Position numbers and translations under genes: made by a program. 64,000 bases of DNA, from contig CAVSQS010000001.1 of NCBI GenBank assembly GCA_963730165.1, positions 620,001 to 684,000 of the forward strand, given 5' to 3'. Positions 1-9,502 of this stretch are shown here, in pieces. Origin of the DNA: DASSQJ01 sp963730165. GTDB taxonomy: Bacteria; Actinomycetota; Actinomycetes; Actinomycetales; Dermatophilaceae. The notes beneath the pieces were generated by a model. The model did no database searches. It saw only the letters and a list, made by a program, of their open reading frames with translations, and was not told the DNA's origin. Each line of letters starts with the position of its first letter. The stretch's first letter is position 1.

Positions 1-193
1 CGGTGTCGCGGTCGAGGCCGATGACGCGGGCGCCGGGGCAGCGGGTCAGCAGGGCCTCCGTGTGGCCGCCGAGGCCGAGCGTGGCATCGACACACACCGC
101 GCCCTCGTCCTGCAGCGCCGGCGCGAGCAGCTCGACGACGCGCTCGAGCATGACCGGCACGTGCCGGTCATGGGCGTCGGCGCGCTCGGGCAT
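1..193 (-). CDS. rsmH: 16S rRNA (cytosine(1402)-N4)-methyltransferase, 5' part only
   Basis: Only the first 64 codons are present; the gene runs off the left edge. The peptide has HVPVML at residues 11-16 and VDATLGLGGHTEALL at 35-49, the start and the SAM-binding glycine loop of RsmH/MraW, which methylates C1402 of 16S rRNA in the ribosomal decoding centre. The ATG at 193 follows an AGGAGGAG ribosome site. It lies 188 bases downstream of mraZ on the same strand, the usual order at the head of the division and cell-wall (dcw) cluster, so ftsL, ftsI and the mur genes probably lie left of the window. Confidence 0.95.
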   Translation of the reverse strand, partial: MPERADAHDRHVPVMLERVVELLAPALQDEGAVCVDATLGLGGHTEALLTRCPGARVIGLDRDT

Positions 194-381
194 CGGTCTC
201 CTCCTGCGTCGTGGCCCGAGGGCCGGGGGACGGGGTTCGGGGTGGTACCCGGCTGCGGGTCCCCATCCGATCCGTGCCCGGCGCGGGGGAAGACGCGTCG
301 GGAGACGGTTCGGCTGGAGGCCGGCGGTCGGGTCGGGTGCGGGTCGGCGGCGGTCGGCGGTCGTGGGGGCGGGTGTCCGGG

Positions 382-825
382 TCAGAGGCCGGGCACCACC
401 TCCTCGGTGCCCGCGGAGTAGGCCGAGTAGGCCGGCATGACCTCGGCCAGGTAGGCCTCCCAGCGCGCGGTGTCCCACACCTCGAGCCGGGTGCCGTTGC
501 CGATGACCGTGCAGTCCTTGTCGAGGCCGGCGTAGGCGCGCAGCGGCGCAGGCACCGTGACCCGGCCCTGCTTGTCGGGGGTGTCGGGGTGGGCGCTGGC
601 CCGGAAGACCCGGACGAAGTCACGGACCTGCTTGCTCGAGGTCGAGGCCGACTGCATCTGGGCCGAGATCCGGTGGAACTCGGCCGTGGGGAAGACGTAG
701 AGGCAGCCCTCCTGGCCCGTGGTGACGACGAGGCCGTCGGCGAGCGCGCCGCGGAAGCGGGCCGGGAGGAAGAGCCGGCCCTTGTCGTCGAGCCGGGGCG
801 TGTGGGTGCCGAGGAACTCCTCCAC
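382..825 (-). CDS. mraZ: Transcriptional regulator MraZ
   Basis: 147 residues, typical of MraZ, a ring-forming DNA-binding protein with two SpoVT/AbrB-like halves that controls the dcw operon it heads. Each half shows the family signature: DDKGRLFLPARFR at residues 13-25 and DKQGRVTVPAPLR at 84-96. The start is a GTG at 825 behind GGAGG; most homologues begin with the MFLGT-like segment seen here at residues 4-7 (FLGT), so two or three extra residues precede the usual start. rsmH follows. A GTGG-type direct repeat 48-63 bases upstream of the start is a likely autoregulatory box. Confidence 0.95.
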   Translation of the reverse strand: MEEFLGTHTPRLDDKGRLFLPARFRGALADGLVVTTGQEGCLYVFPTAEFHRISAQMQSASTSSKQVRDFVRVFRASAHPDTPDKQGRVTVPAPLRAYAGLDKDCTVIGNGTRLEVWDTARWEAYLAEVMPAYSAYSAGTEEVVPGL

Positions 826-872
826 GGCGCCACCTCCTCGACCCTGACCGACATCCCTGCTGCACCGGTTTC

Positions 873-888
873 CCCCACATTACTCCAC
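873..888 (-). promoter_or_regulatory. MraZ-type operator facing mraZ
   Basis: On the minus strand the sequence reads GTGGAGTAATGTGGGG: two GTGG hexamers exactly 10 bp apart, or one helical turn, 48-63 bases upstream of the mraZ start. Tandem TGGG/GTGG repeats at one-turn spacing are the known form of MraZ operators. Autoregulation is inferred from position. Confidence 0.65.
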
Positions 889-959
889 TAATTGCCATAT
901 CTGGCTCGATTTCGCCATATGTGTCTGCATGATTCCGATGTCTATCCAGTTCACAGCGG

Positions 960-975
960 GTGGAGCAAAGTGGGG
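960..975 (+). promoter_or_regulatory. Second MraZ-type box facing the moxR operon
   Basis: The plus strand reads GTGGAGCAAAGTGGGG, matching the mraZ box at 14 of 16 positions (YAAW in the spacer) with the same 10-bp period. It points the other way, towards moxR, whose start is 330 bases downstream. It could serve a moxR promoter in the divergent region, or pair with the first box for looping. Confidence 0.5.
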
Positions 976-1305
976 CAGATACTCGAACAGCAGCCCTGCT
1001 CGACCCCGAACGGGGCCGTGGTACTCCGGAGTCGGGCATTCCCCGGGGGTCCGGGGGACCCCAGGAGGGGGCCGGTGGAGCGTGGTGGGAGGTGACGGTG
1101 GGGCGCGGTGGAGAGGGTTCGGCCGCGCCACCGGTGGCGCGCCCCCGGGACGCGGTCCGGCCGCGGCGGGCGGGGGCGAAGATGTCGAATCCGGGGCCTT
1201 TGCCCCCGGCCCCTCCCCTTCCCCACGCGCGTGGGGCAAGATCGAGGGCACGGCGAGCCCCCACCGATCGTTGGGGGCGTAAGGCCACCGACGAAGGGAC
1301 CTCCC

Positions 1306-2316
<1,011 letters not shown>

Positions 2317-2323
2317 GGCCGAC

Positions 2324-3601
2324 GTGCGCAGCCTGCGCCGCGCGTTGACGACCCGCGGGACCTCGTTCGCGGGGAGCGGCGTCGCGCTGGTGCTCACGGG
2401 CGTCCTCCTCGGACAGCCCGACATCACCCGCATCGGCGTCCTCGTCCTCGCCCTCGTCGGCATCGCCCTGGTCCTGGTGAGCCGCCACGGGCTGGCCCTC
2501 GACGTCCGCCGCACCGTCTCGCCCAGCCGGGTCGCCATCGACGAGCGCTCCGTCGTCACGGTGCAGGTCCGCAACACCGAGGGCTCGACCTCGCCCGTCG
2601 CGATGGCCGAGGAGTCGCTCGACTACGCCCTCGGCGACCGCCCCCGTTTCGTCCTGCCCTCGATGCGTCCGGGCGCCGTCCACGAGGTCCAGTACACGAT
2701 CCGGTCGCACACCCGTGGGGTGCATCGCCTCGGCCCGTTGCGCGTGCGGGTGCGCGACCCGTTCGGGCTGGCCCTGCGTGCCACCGCGGTCCCGGGGGAC
2801 GCGGAGGTGGTCGTCCTGCCCCGTGTCGTCCCCCTCTCCTCGGGCCGGTCACTCGGGAGCGGCATCGGCAGCGAGGGCTCGATCCCCCACATGGTCGCCC
2901 TCCACGGCGAGGACGACCAGACGGTGCGTGAGTACCGCGACGGCGACGACCTGCGCCGCATCCACTGGCCGGCGACGGCCCGCACGGGGGATCTCATGGT
3001 GCGTCAGGAGGACCGGCCCGCGAAGCGGCGGGCCGTCGTCCTCCTCGACACCCGGACCCACGGGCACGGCGGCTCCGGGCGCAGCAGCTCCCTGGAGTGG
3101 AGCGTCACCACCGCCGCGTCCCTGCTCGTCCACCTCGTCGGCGGGGCCTACGCCGTACACCTGCTGACCGCCGACCCGGGGAGCGAGTCCGGGGTCCACC
3201 ACGACGACTCGGTCGAGAACGGCCTCGACCGGCTCGCCCGGGTCGAGCTCGGGGAGGACGAGGGCGTCCGCGCCCAGCTGCACGCCGCGCACGGCCTCAC
3301 CTCCCAGGGCGGACTCGTCGTGTACGTCGGCGGCCCACTCTCCGACGACGACGCCCACTCGCTCGCGGCGCTGCGCCAGCCGGGCTCGACGGGAGTCGGC
3401 CTCGTCGTCGACCCGACGTCGTTCGGGAGCAGACCACGCACCGCCGGTCGTGGTGGCCCTCCCGAGGCGGCTGCACCGGCGGGCGCCACCGCGGCGTCGC
3501 TGCGGGCCTCCGGCTGGCTCACCATCGTCGTCGACTCCGCGACGACCCCGGCCGAGGCCTGGTCCTCGGTCGTCGGCACGACCCTCGCGAGTGCGCGGTG
3601 A
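2324..3601 (+). CDS. DUF58 domain protein, partner of MoxR
   Basis: 425 residues from GTG 2324. Two N-terminal membrane segments (about residues 16-30 and 38-53) are followed by a beta-rich stretch and the DUF58 core with VREYRDGDDLRRIHW at 201-215, the most conserved block of the family. A vWA-like segment follows (VVLLDTRTH, 238-246). DUF58 proteins are predicted membrane-anchored partners of MoxR ATPases; their biochemical role is poorly known. The stop overlaps the start of the next gene (GTGA), which implies translational coupling. A function in envelope assembly is inferred from the dcw cluster next door. Confidence 0.85.
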   Translation: MRSLRRALTTRGTSFAGSGVALVLTGVLLGQPDITRIGVLVLALVGIALVLVSRHGLALDVRRTVSPSRVAIDERSVVTVQVRNTEGSTSPVAMAEESLDYALGDRPRFVLPSMRPGAVHEVQYTIRSHTRGVHRLGPLRVRVRDPFGLALRATAVPGDAEVVVLPRVVPLSSGRSLGSGIGSEGSIPHMVALHGEDDQTVREYRDGDDLRRIHWPATARTGDLMVRQEDRPAKRRAVVLLDTRTHGHGGSGRSSSLEWSVTTAASLLVHLVGGAYAVHLLTADPGSESGVHHDDSVENGLDRLARVELGEDEGVRAQLHAAHGLTSQGGLVVYVGGPLSDDDAHSLAALRQPGSTGVGLVVDPTSFGSRPRTAGRGGPPEAAAPAGATAASLRASGWLTIVVDSATTPAEAWSSVVGTTLASAR

Positions 3602-5895
3602 ACGGGCGGGCCCGGGTCCTCGAGGGCGTCCTCGCCGCACTGGCGACGCTCGCGACGACGCTCCCCCTCACCACGCTGTTCGCCCCCACGGCCGCCTGGC
3701 TGGGTCCCAGCCTGGTCCTCGTCGCCCTCGTGGCGGTGACCGGGATGGCCCTGCGCGCCCTCACCTCAGTGCGCCCGGTCGTCGTCGCGGCCCAGCTCGT
3801 CGTCCTCGTCCACGGGACCGCGCTGCTCCACGGCCAGGGGCACCTGTGGAAGGGCCTCCTCCCCGTCCCGGAGACCGGTCAGGCCCTCGGGGTGCTCCTC
3901 GGAGACGCCTACACGACGATCACGAACTACACCATCCCGGCACCCGCCAACCGCGGGACGGTGCTCGGCATCAGCCTCCTCATCGGCCTCACCGCGCTGG
4001 CCGTCGACGCGCTCGCCGTCACGTGGCGCAGTCCCGCCCTCGCCGGCATCCCCCTCCTCGCCGCGTTCCTCGGCTCGGCGACGAACACCGGGCAGGGCCT
4101 GCAGGCCTGGTTCGTCATCCCGCCGGCGGTCGCCTGGCTCGCCATGGTGGGGCGCCAGGGGGTGCGCTCGCTGCGCGGATGGGGCCTCTCGACACCGCGG
4201 GCCTCGGGCGGCAGCGACCCGGTGTCGTCCTACGCCGCGGCGGGGCGGGTCGCCGGTGTGCTCGCCCTGGCGGCGGCCGTCGTCCTACCGGGGGTCATCC
4301 CCCACCTGCCGCCGACCTTCCTCGCCGGGGGGCTCGGCCGGAACGACGAGGGCCGGGGTGGCGGCTCCAGCGTCCGCCTGTCGTCGAGCATCGACATCGC
4401 CCGCGACCTCGGCGACCGCTCCACCGACGCGGTGCTCGTGTACCGCACGAGCGACCCCACTCCTCCCCCGCTGCGCGTCGACATCCTCGACACCTACCGG
4501 CGCGGCCGGTGGACCTCCACCGCCGACTTCACCTTCGTCCCCATCGACGGCAAACTGCCGGGGAGCTCCGCGTCGCCCTCCGTGCCCCGCACGAGCGAGC
4601 GCCTCGAGGTGACGACGAACCGGATCGGTCTGCCGCAGGTGGCGTTGCCCGAGAACGCGATCGGCTCGCCGTTCCCCGACGGGACGTGGCACGTCACGGC
4701 CGACGAGCTCGCCGAGCTGACGAGCCTGGTGCCCTCGTACGCGGTCGACTACCTCGAGCTCCAGCCGACCGACGCCGACTTCACGACCGACCTCGACCCG
4801 AGTGCTCCCGAGCGCGAAGACCTCGTCGTCGACCCCCGTGCCGAAGCGGCGGTCCGCAGCCTGCTCGCGGAGCTCACCTCACCGGGCGACACGCCGATCG
4901 AGGTGGCCCGGGCGATCCAGGACTACCTGCGCGGGCCCGACTTCACCTACTCCGAGGACCTCGCGGGCGACACCGCCGACGGGCTCTCGCCGGAGGAGCC
5001 GCTCGTGCGCTTCCTCGAGACCAAGCGGGGGTACTGCGTCCAGTTCGCCAGCGCGATGATCATGCTCTCCCGGGCAGCCGGCATCCCGGCGCGGATGGCG
5101 GTGGGGTTCCTCCCCGGGATCCCCGACGGGGACGAGCGGACGGTGCGGGTCAACGACGCGCACGCCTGGCCGGAGCTGTACTTCCCGCGTCTGGGCTGGA
5201 CGCGCTTCGAGCCGACCCCGGGCGTCCGCAGCGGCTCGGCGCCCCAGTACAGCCTCGCCGCGACCGCGGACGGCGGCGCGACCTCGGCACCGACCCCGAG
5301 CGCCTCGCAGTCACCGACCACGGGCCCCGACAACCGGCCCGACGGGGACGTCGCGGCCGGGGGCCAGGACCCGGGCAGCACCTCGACGACGAGTGGGCCG
5401 GCCGGCTTCGTCCTCGACCACGCGGCGGCCCTGCTCACCGTCGTCCTCGTCCTCCTGCTGGGCTCGCTCGTGCCGCTCGGCGCGTGGCTCGCCCGACGGC
5501 GGGCGCGACGACGCGCCCGCGACGAGGCCGAGCGGGTCGAGGCCGAGTGGGAGTCGCTCGTGCTCCGGCTCGGCGACATCGGCGTCACGGCCGCCGAGGG
5601 CGCGACCCCCCGCCAGGCCTCCGCCCAGCTCGGCAGGGCGGCCTACCTCAGTACCGAGGAGGGCGCGGCGCTGGGCCGGGTGGTCGCGACGCTCGAGCAC
5701 GCCCGGTACGCCCGGCCCGGCGGCCCGGTCGACGACGTCAGCGACGACGCGCACACCGTGTGGCGGGCGGCCCTCTCCCGACGTCGCCGCCTCGACCAGG
5801 CCCGCGCGTTGCTCCTGCCCGAGGAGGGCCTGCGCTGGTGGCGCTCGCTCCTGCGCGGACCGCGCGGCCGCCGCACCCCGTCCGAGGATGACTGA
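3598..5895 (+). CDS. Membrane transglutaminase-like protein (TgpA type)
   Basis: 765 residues, starting at a GTG that overlaps the DUF58 stop. The first 250 residues hold several membrane helices (DUF3488-like), followed by an external transglutaminase-like core. Cys480 (in GYCVQFASA) and His522 (in DAHAWPELY) are present, and the third catalytic position falls in WTRFEPT near Glu538. After a Ser/Thr/Pro-rich linker there is one more membrane helix near residues 603-620 and a basic DUF4129-like cytoplasmic tail. MoxR-DUF58-TgpA triads are widespread; substrates are unknown in actinobacteria. The cell-wall link comes only from the neighbouring mraZ and rsmH. Confidence 0.85.
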   Translation: MNGRARVLEGVLAALATLATTLPLTTLFAPTAAWLGPSLVLVALVAVTGMALRALTSVRPVVVAAQLVVLVHGTALLHGQGHLWKGLLPVPETGQALGVLLGDAYTTITNYTIPAPANRGTVLGISLLIGLTALAVDALAVTWRSPALAGIPLLAAFLGSATNTGQGLQAWFVIPPAVAWLAMVGRQGVRSLRGWGLSTPRASGGSDPVSSYAAAGRVAGVLALAAAVVLPGVIPHLPPTFLAGGLGRNDEGRGGGSSVRLSSSIDIARDLGDRSTDAVLVYRTSDPTPPPLRVDILDTYRRGRWTSTADFTFVPIDGKLPGSSASPSVPRTSERLEVTTNRIGLPQVALPENAIGSPFPDGTWHVTADELAELTSLVPSYAVDYLELQPTDADFTTDLDPSAPEREDLVVDPRAEAAVRSLLAELTSPGDTPIEVARAIQDYLRGPDFTYSEDLAGDTADGLSPEEPLVRFLETKRGYCVQFASAMIMLSRAAGIPARMAVGFLPGIPDGDERTVRVNDAHAWPELYFPRLGWTRFEPTPGVRSGSAPQYSLAATADGGATSAPTPSASQSPTTGPDNRPDGDVAAGGQDPGSTSTTSGPAGFVLDHAAALLTVVLVLLLGSLVPLGAWLARRRARRRARDEAERVEAEWESLVLRLGDIGVTAAEGATPRQASAQLGRAAYLSTEEGAALGRVVATLEHARYARPGGPVDDVSDDAHTVWRAALSRRRRLDQARALLLPEEGLRWWRSLLRGPRGRRTPSEDD

Positions 5896-5990
5896 GCCCG
5901 GTCCTGGTCGGCGCACCTGCACAGGACGGACGCGGGTGCAGACGCCAGGACGGGCGGTACGCACCGAACCGACGGCCCGCGTCGGCCGTT

Positions 5991-5996
5991 AGCGTG
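5991..5996 (+). promoter_or_regulatory. Likely -10 element of the phosphoketolase gene
   Basis: TAGCGT, a TANNNT-type -10, stands 46 bases before the xfp start in the 147-bp gap after the transglutaminase gene. An AAGGAG ribosome site follows at about 6031, so this transcript would have a short leader. No clear -35 is visible. Confidence 0.4.
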
Positions 5997-6042
5997 TCGG
6001 ACAGACCCGGTAGACCCACCCCACACCGGCAAGGAGACCACA

Positions 6043-8514
6043 GTGACCGAGGTTCCCGTCCCGACCCCCTGGCAGCGCTCGTCCGGCCCGGCCACCGACG
6101 AGGAGCTCCACCGCATCCAACGGTGGTGGCGCGCGGCGAACTACCTCTCGGTCGGGCAGATCTACCTGCTCGACAACCCGCTGATGCGTCGGCCGCTCAC
6201 CACCGAGGACGTCAAGCCCAGGCTGCTCGGTCACTGGGGCACGACACCCGGGCTGACCTTCCTCTACGCCCACCTCAACCGGGTCATCAGCCGGCGCTCG
6301 CAGCCGACGATCTACCTCACCGGACCGGGCCACGGCGGGCCCGGACTCGTTGCCGCGTCCTACCTCGACGGCACGTACGCCGAGACCTACTCCCACGTCA
6401 CCGAGGACGAGGACGGGCTCCGCGAGCTGTTCCGGCAGTTCTCCTTCCCCGGCGGCATCCCCAGCCACGTCGCCCCCGAGACCCCTGGTTCGATCCACGA
6501 GGGCGGGGAGCTCGGGTACGTCCTGTCCCACGCCTACGGCGCGGCCTTCGACCACAAGGACCTCCTCGTCGCGGCGGTCGTCGGTGACGGGGAGGCGGAG
6601 ACGGGGCCGCTCGCGACCTCGTGGCACTCGACGAAGTTCGTCAACCCGGACCAGGACGGCGTCGTCCTGCCGATCCTGCACCTCAACGGCTACAAGATCG
6701 CCAACCCGACGGTGCTCGCGCGGATCAGCGAGGAGGAGCTGACCTCGCTCATGGTGGGCTTCGGGCACCGCCCGTGGATCTTCACGGCCGGCTTCGACGA
6801 CGAGGAGCCCCTCTCGATCCACCGGCGCTTCGCGCAGCTGCTCGACGAGGTGCTCGACGAGATCGCCGACATCAAGGAGCGGGCCGCCGGCGGCGACCTC
6901 GAGCGACCGATGTGGCCGATGATCGTCTTCAGGACCCCCAAGGGGTGGACCGGCCCGGCCTTCATCGACGGGAAGAAGACGACCGGCTCCTGGCGTGCCC
7001 ACCAGGTCCCCCTCGCCAGCGCACGCGACAGCGAGGAGCACCTGGCGGTGCTCTCCGACTGGCTCGCCGGCTACCGGGCCGAGGAGCTGTTCGACGAGCG
7101 CGGCACGCTCGCCCCCGACATCCGCGCGCTCGCGCCGCCGGGGTCGCTGCGGATGAGCGGCAGCCCGTACGCCAACGGCGGTCTGTTGATGCGCTCGCTC
7201 CGGCTCCCGGACTTCCGCGACTACGCCGTCGACGTGCCCGCCCCGGGTGGCTCGGTGAGCGAGGCGCCCCGCGAGCTGGGCCGCTGGCTCACCGACGTCA
7301 TCCGGCTCAACCCGGACAACTTCCGGATCTTCGGGCCGGACGAGACCGCCTCCAACCGGCTGCAGGCCGTCTTCGAGGTCACCGACCGGCAGTGGAACGC
7401 CGAGTACCTCTCCCCCGAGGTCGACGACCACCTCGCCCGGGCCGGGCGGGTCATGGAGATGCTCTCGGAGCACCAGTGCCAGGGCTGGCTCGAGGGCTAC
7501 CTGCTCACCGGCCGGCACGGGCTGTTCAACTGCTACGAAGCCTTCATCCACATCATCGACTCGATGTTCAACCAGCACGCCAAGTGGCTCAAGGTCACCG
7601 GCGACATCCCGTGGCGCCGGCCGATCGCGTCGCTGAACTACCTGCTGTCCAGCCACGTCTGGCGCCAGGACCACAACGGCTTCTCCCACCAGGACCCCGG
7701 CTTCATCGACCACGTCGTGAACAAGAAGGCCGAGATCGTGCGGGTCTACCTGCCCCCGGACGCCAACACCCTGCTCTCGACCTACGACCACTGCCTGCGC
7801 AGCCGCAACTACATCAACGTCGTCGTCTCCGGCAAGCAGCCGGCGCCGAACTGGCTGACGATGGAGGAGGCGGTCGCGCACTGCACCCGCGGCCTCGGCA
7901 TCTGGGAGTGGGCCGGGACCGAGAAGCGGGAGCAGGAGCCCGACGTCGTGCTCGCCTGTGCCGGCGACGTGCCGACGCTGGAGGCGCTCGCCGCCGCCGA
8001 CCTGCTGCGCCGGCACCTGCCCGACCTCGCCGTGCGCTTCATCAACGTCGTCGACCTCATGCGCCTGCAGGACGAGCAGGAGCACCCGCACGGGCTCTCC
8101 GACCGCGACTTCGACACCCTCTTCACCACCGACAAGCCGATCGTCTTCGCCTACCACGGCTACCCGTGGCTCATCCACCGGCTCACGTACCGCCGCCGCG
8201 GCCACGGCAACCTCCACGTCCGGGGGTACAAGGAGGAGGGCACGACGACGACGCCGTTCGACATGGTCATGCTCAACGACCTGGACCGCTACCACCTCGT
8301 CATGGACGTCATCGACCGCGTGCCGGGCCTCGGCGCCCGCGCCGCACAGCTGCGCCAGGACATGTCCGACGCGAGGCTCCGGGCGCGCCAGTGGACGCGG
8401 GAGCACGGGGAGGACATCCCGGAGGTGCGCGACTGGGTGTGGCCCGGCGCCGCAGGCGTCGTCGACGCCGAGGAGATCTCGGCGACCGCTGCGACGGGCG
8501 GCGACAACGAGTAG
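6043..8514 (+). CDS. xfp: Xylulose-5-phosphate/fructose-6-phosphate phosphoketolase
   Basis: 823 residues, full length for the family. The thiamine-diphosphate enzyme splits xylulose-5-P or fructose-6-P with phosphate into acetyl-phosphate plus glyceraldehyde-3-P or erythrose-4-P. Visible family blocks are LTGPGHGGPG near 92-101, GDGEAETGPLATSWH near 182-196 (ThDP/Mg binding) and the KQPAPNWL segment in the C-terminal third. The GTG start has an AAGGAG site 9 bases upstream. The gene is monocistronic, convergent with a small SnoaL-like gene 6 bases after its stop. Substrate preference cannot be told from sequence; no acetate kinase is in the window. Confidence 0.95.
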   Translation: MTEVPVPTPWQRSSGPATDEELHRIQRWWRAANYLSVGQIYLLDNPLMRRPLTTEDVKPRLLGHWGTTPGLTFLYAHLNRVISRRSQPTIYLTGPGHGGPGLVAASYLDGTYAETYSHVTEDEDGLRELFRQFSFPGGIPSHVAPETPGSIHEGGELGYVLSHAYGAAFDHKDLLVAAVVGDGEAETGPLATSWHSTKFVNPDQDGVVLPILHLNGYKIANPTVLARISEEELTSLMVGFGHRPWIFTAGFDDEEPLSIHRRFAQLLDEVLDEIADIKERAAGGDLERPMWPMIVFRTPKGWTGPAFIDGKKTTGSWRAHQVPLASARDSEEHLAVLSDWLAGYRAEELFDERGTLAPDIRALAPPGSLRMSGSPYANGGLLMRSLRLPDFRDYAVDVPAPGGSVSEAPRELGRWLTDVIRLNPDNFRIFGPDETASNRLQAVFEVTDRQWNAEYLSPEVDDHLARAGRVMEMLSEHQCQGWLEGYLLTGRHGLFNCYEAFIHIIDSMFNQHAKWLKVTGDIPWRRPIASLNYLLSSHVWRQDHNGFSHQDPGFIDHVVNKKAEIVRVYLPPDANTLLSTYDHCLRSRNYINVVVSGKQPAPNWLTMEEAVAHCTRGLGIWEWAGTEKREQEPDVVLACAGDVPTLEALAAADLLRRHLPDLAVRFINVVDLMRLQDEQEHPHGLSDRDFDTLFTTDKPIVFAYHGYPWLIHRLTYRRRGHGNLHVRGYKEEGTTTTPFDMVMLNDLDRYHLVMDVIDRVPGLGARAAQLRQDMSDARLRARQWTREHGEDIPEVRDWVWPGAAGVVDAEEISATAATGGDNE

Positions 8515-8520
8515 GCGTGC

Positions 8521-8961
8521 TCAGGTGCGGTTCGGGCCCGGGAGTGTTCCGAGCTGGCGCATCAGCGCCAGCTCGTCCTCGACCCGCCAGGCCTCGGCGA
8601 TCCTGTCGCCGTCGACGCGGGCGATGAGGACCAGCAAGGTCCTGACGCGCCGGCCGGTGGGAGGGAGCGGTGGGGCGTCCGGCGCCGTGACGAGCTCGCC
8701 GAGGTTCGTCCCGGTCACGGTGACCCGGGCGACGACCTTGTCCCCCTCGGCGATCAGGTCCTCGACGGCGAAGCTGGTGTCGGGGAACGCCACCACGGCG
8801 GCGGCGTTCGCCCGGGCCACCTGCGTGCGGTCGAGTTCCTGGTCGCCTCCGTGGACGACGAAGTCGTCCGCCAGGTACCGTTCGGCGGCCAGCTCGAAAC
8901 GGTGCTCGTCGTAGAGCTGCAGGTAGTCCCTGACGAGCCGCTTGTTCGCCTCGACTGACAT
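8521..8961 (-). CDS. SnoaL/NTF2-like protein (ester-cyclase type)
   Basis: 146 residues, a single alpha+beta cone (NTF2) fold of the SnoaL-like polyketide-cyclase/ester-cyclase class. It shows the helix VRDYLQLYDEHRFELAAERYL, the sheet residues DDFVVHGG, and the C-terminal RVDGDRIAEAWRVED typical of these proteins. Such folds bind small hydrophobic ligands; the substrate here is unknown. The ATG at 8961 follows GAGAGG. It is divergent from the LAL regulator at 9503 and shares an intergenic region with the 24-bp operator at 9258, so it is a likely target of that regulator. Confidence 0.75.
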   Translation of the reverse strand: MSVEANKRLVRDYLQLYDEHRFELAAERYLADDFVVHGGDQELDRTQVARANAAAVVAFPDTSFAVEDLIAEGDKVVARVTVTGTNLGELVTAPDAPPLPPTGRRVRTLLVLIARVDGDRIAEAWRVEDELALMRQLGTLPGPNRT

Positions 8962-9502
8962 GGGATGACCTCTCTTCCGGTGGGAGGGACGAGCGCGTCG
9001 ATCCGACGCACTGGAGGGCTCGGAGCTCGACGACCGGCACACCCGCGGACTACCCCGGGTCGCGTGGCGCCAGACCTGCCTGCAGGAACCACCCCGACCG
9101 AGGGTGACCTCCGCGCGGCCTGCCCGGCCACCTCGGCGACCGCAACGGTCGGCTGCCGGATGACGGCGTCGGCATCCCGTCTGAGGTGGCCGCCGAGCGT
9201 GGCGGCCGTGTGCGGGTCGGATCCACCCTGCCACTGTGGCGGCCACCCTCTCCGGACACCTGAGTAGATCCGTACTCAGGTCTCCTCCGCCCACACCGCG
9301 TGCCGACGATGCCCGGCCCGCGTGAGCCTCGCGGACAGCAGTCCGTCCACCTCCGCCGTAGGCGGTGGCTTCCCGGGGTGGCCTGCACGTCTGCACGGCA
9401 CAGCGGCTTCCCGGCGGCCCGGGTGTCTTGACACCACCACGGCGTGTTGGCAAGGTTCATTAGTTGTAGGGGTGCAAGCAATGTACCGGCTCCTCTCCGG
9501 GG
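8962..9502. other. Divergent regulatory region of the LAL/SnoaL module (541 bp)
   Basis: No supported gene. It contains the perfect inverted repeat at 9258-9281, a smaller GGCCGCC-N6-GGCGGCC repeat near 9188-9207, and a possible plus-strand promoter: TTGACA at 9428-9433 with a weak CAAGGT 17 bases further on. Bases 9450-9475 are locally AT-rich. The length is unusual for this compact genome and suggests complex control. Confidence 0.6.
9258..9281. promoter_or_regulatory. 24-bp inverted-repeat operator, copy 1
   Basis: ACCTGAGTA, six spacer bases (GATCCG), TACTCAGGT: perfect 9-bp arms. The right arm plus the next two bases (TACTCAGGTCT) recurs exactly at 12241-12251 with the same 6-bp spacer. 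It lies between the divergent SnoaL-like gene and the LAL regulator. Dyads of this size suit a LuxR-type HTH dimer, and the adjacent LAL protein is the obvious candidate. Confidence 0.7.

Larger units (their letters stand above)
826..1305. other. Divergent mraZ / moxR intergenic region (480 bp)
   Basis: No gene is credible here. Bases 880-935 are clearly more AT-rich than the surroundings and look like the core promoter zone. The region carries two similar GTGGAG-N4-GTGGGG boxes in opposite orientation, annotated separately. From about 1000 to 1300 the sequence is very GC-rich, and I see no further motif apart from the GAAGGGA ribosome site just before moxR. Confidence 0.7.

Noticed and set aside
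9188..9207. GGCCGCC-N6-GGCGGCC repeat
   Set aside because: Short GC-only arms arise often by chance here, and no second copy is linked to the module.
8965..9267. A 100-codon plus-strand ORF in the LAL/SnoaL intergenic region
   Set aside because: Poor composition, no ribosome site, and it overlaps the operator dyad; treated as non-coding.
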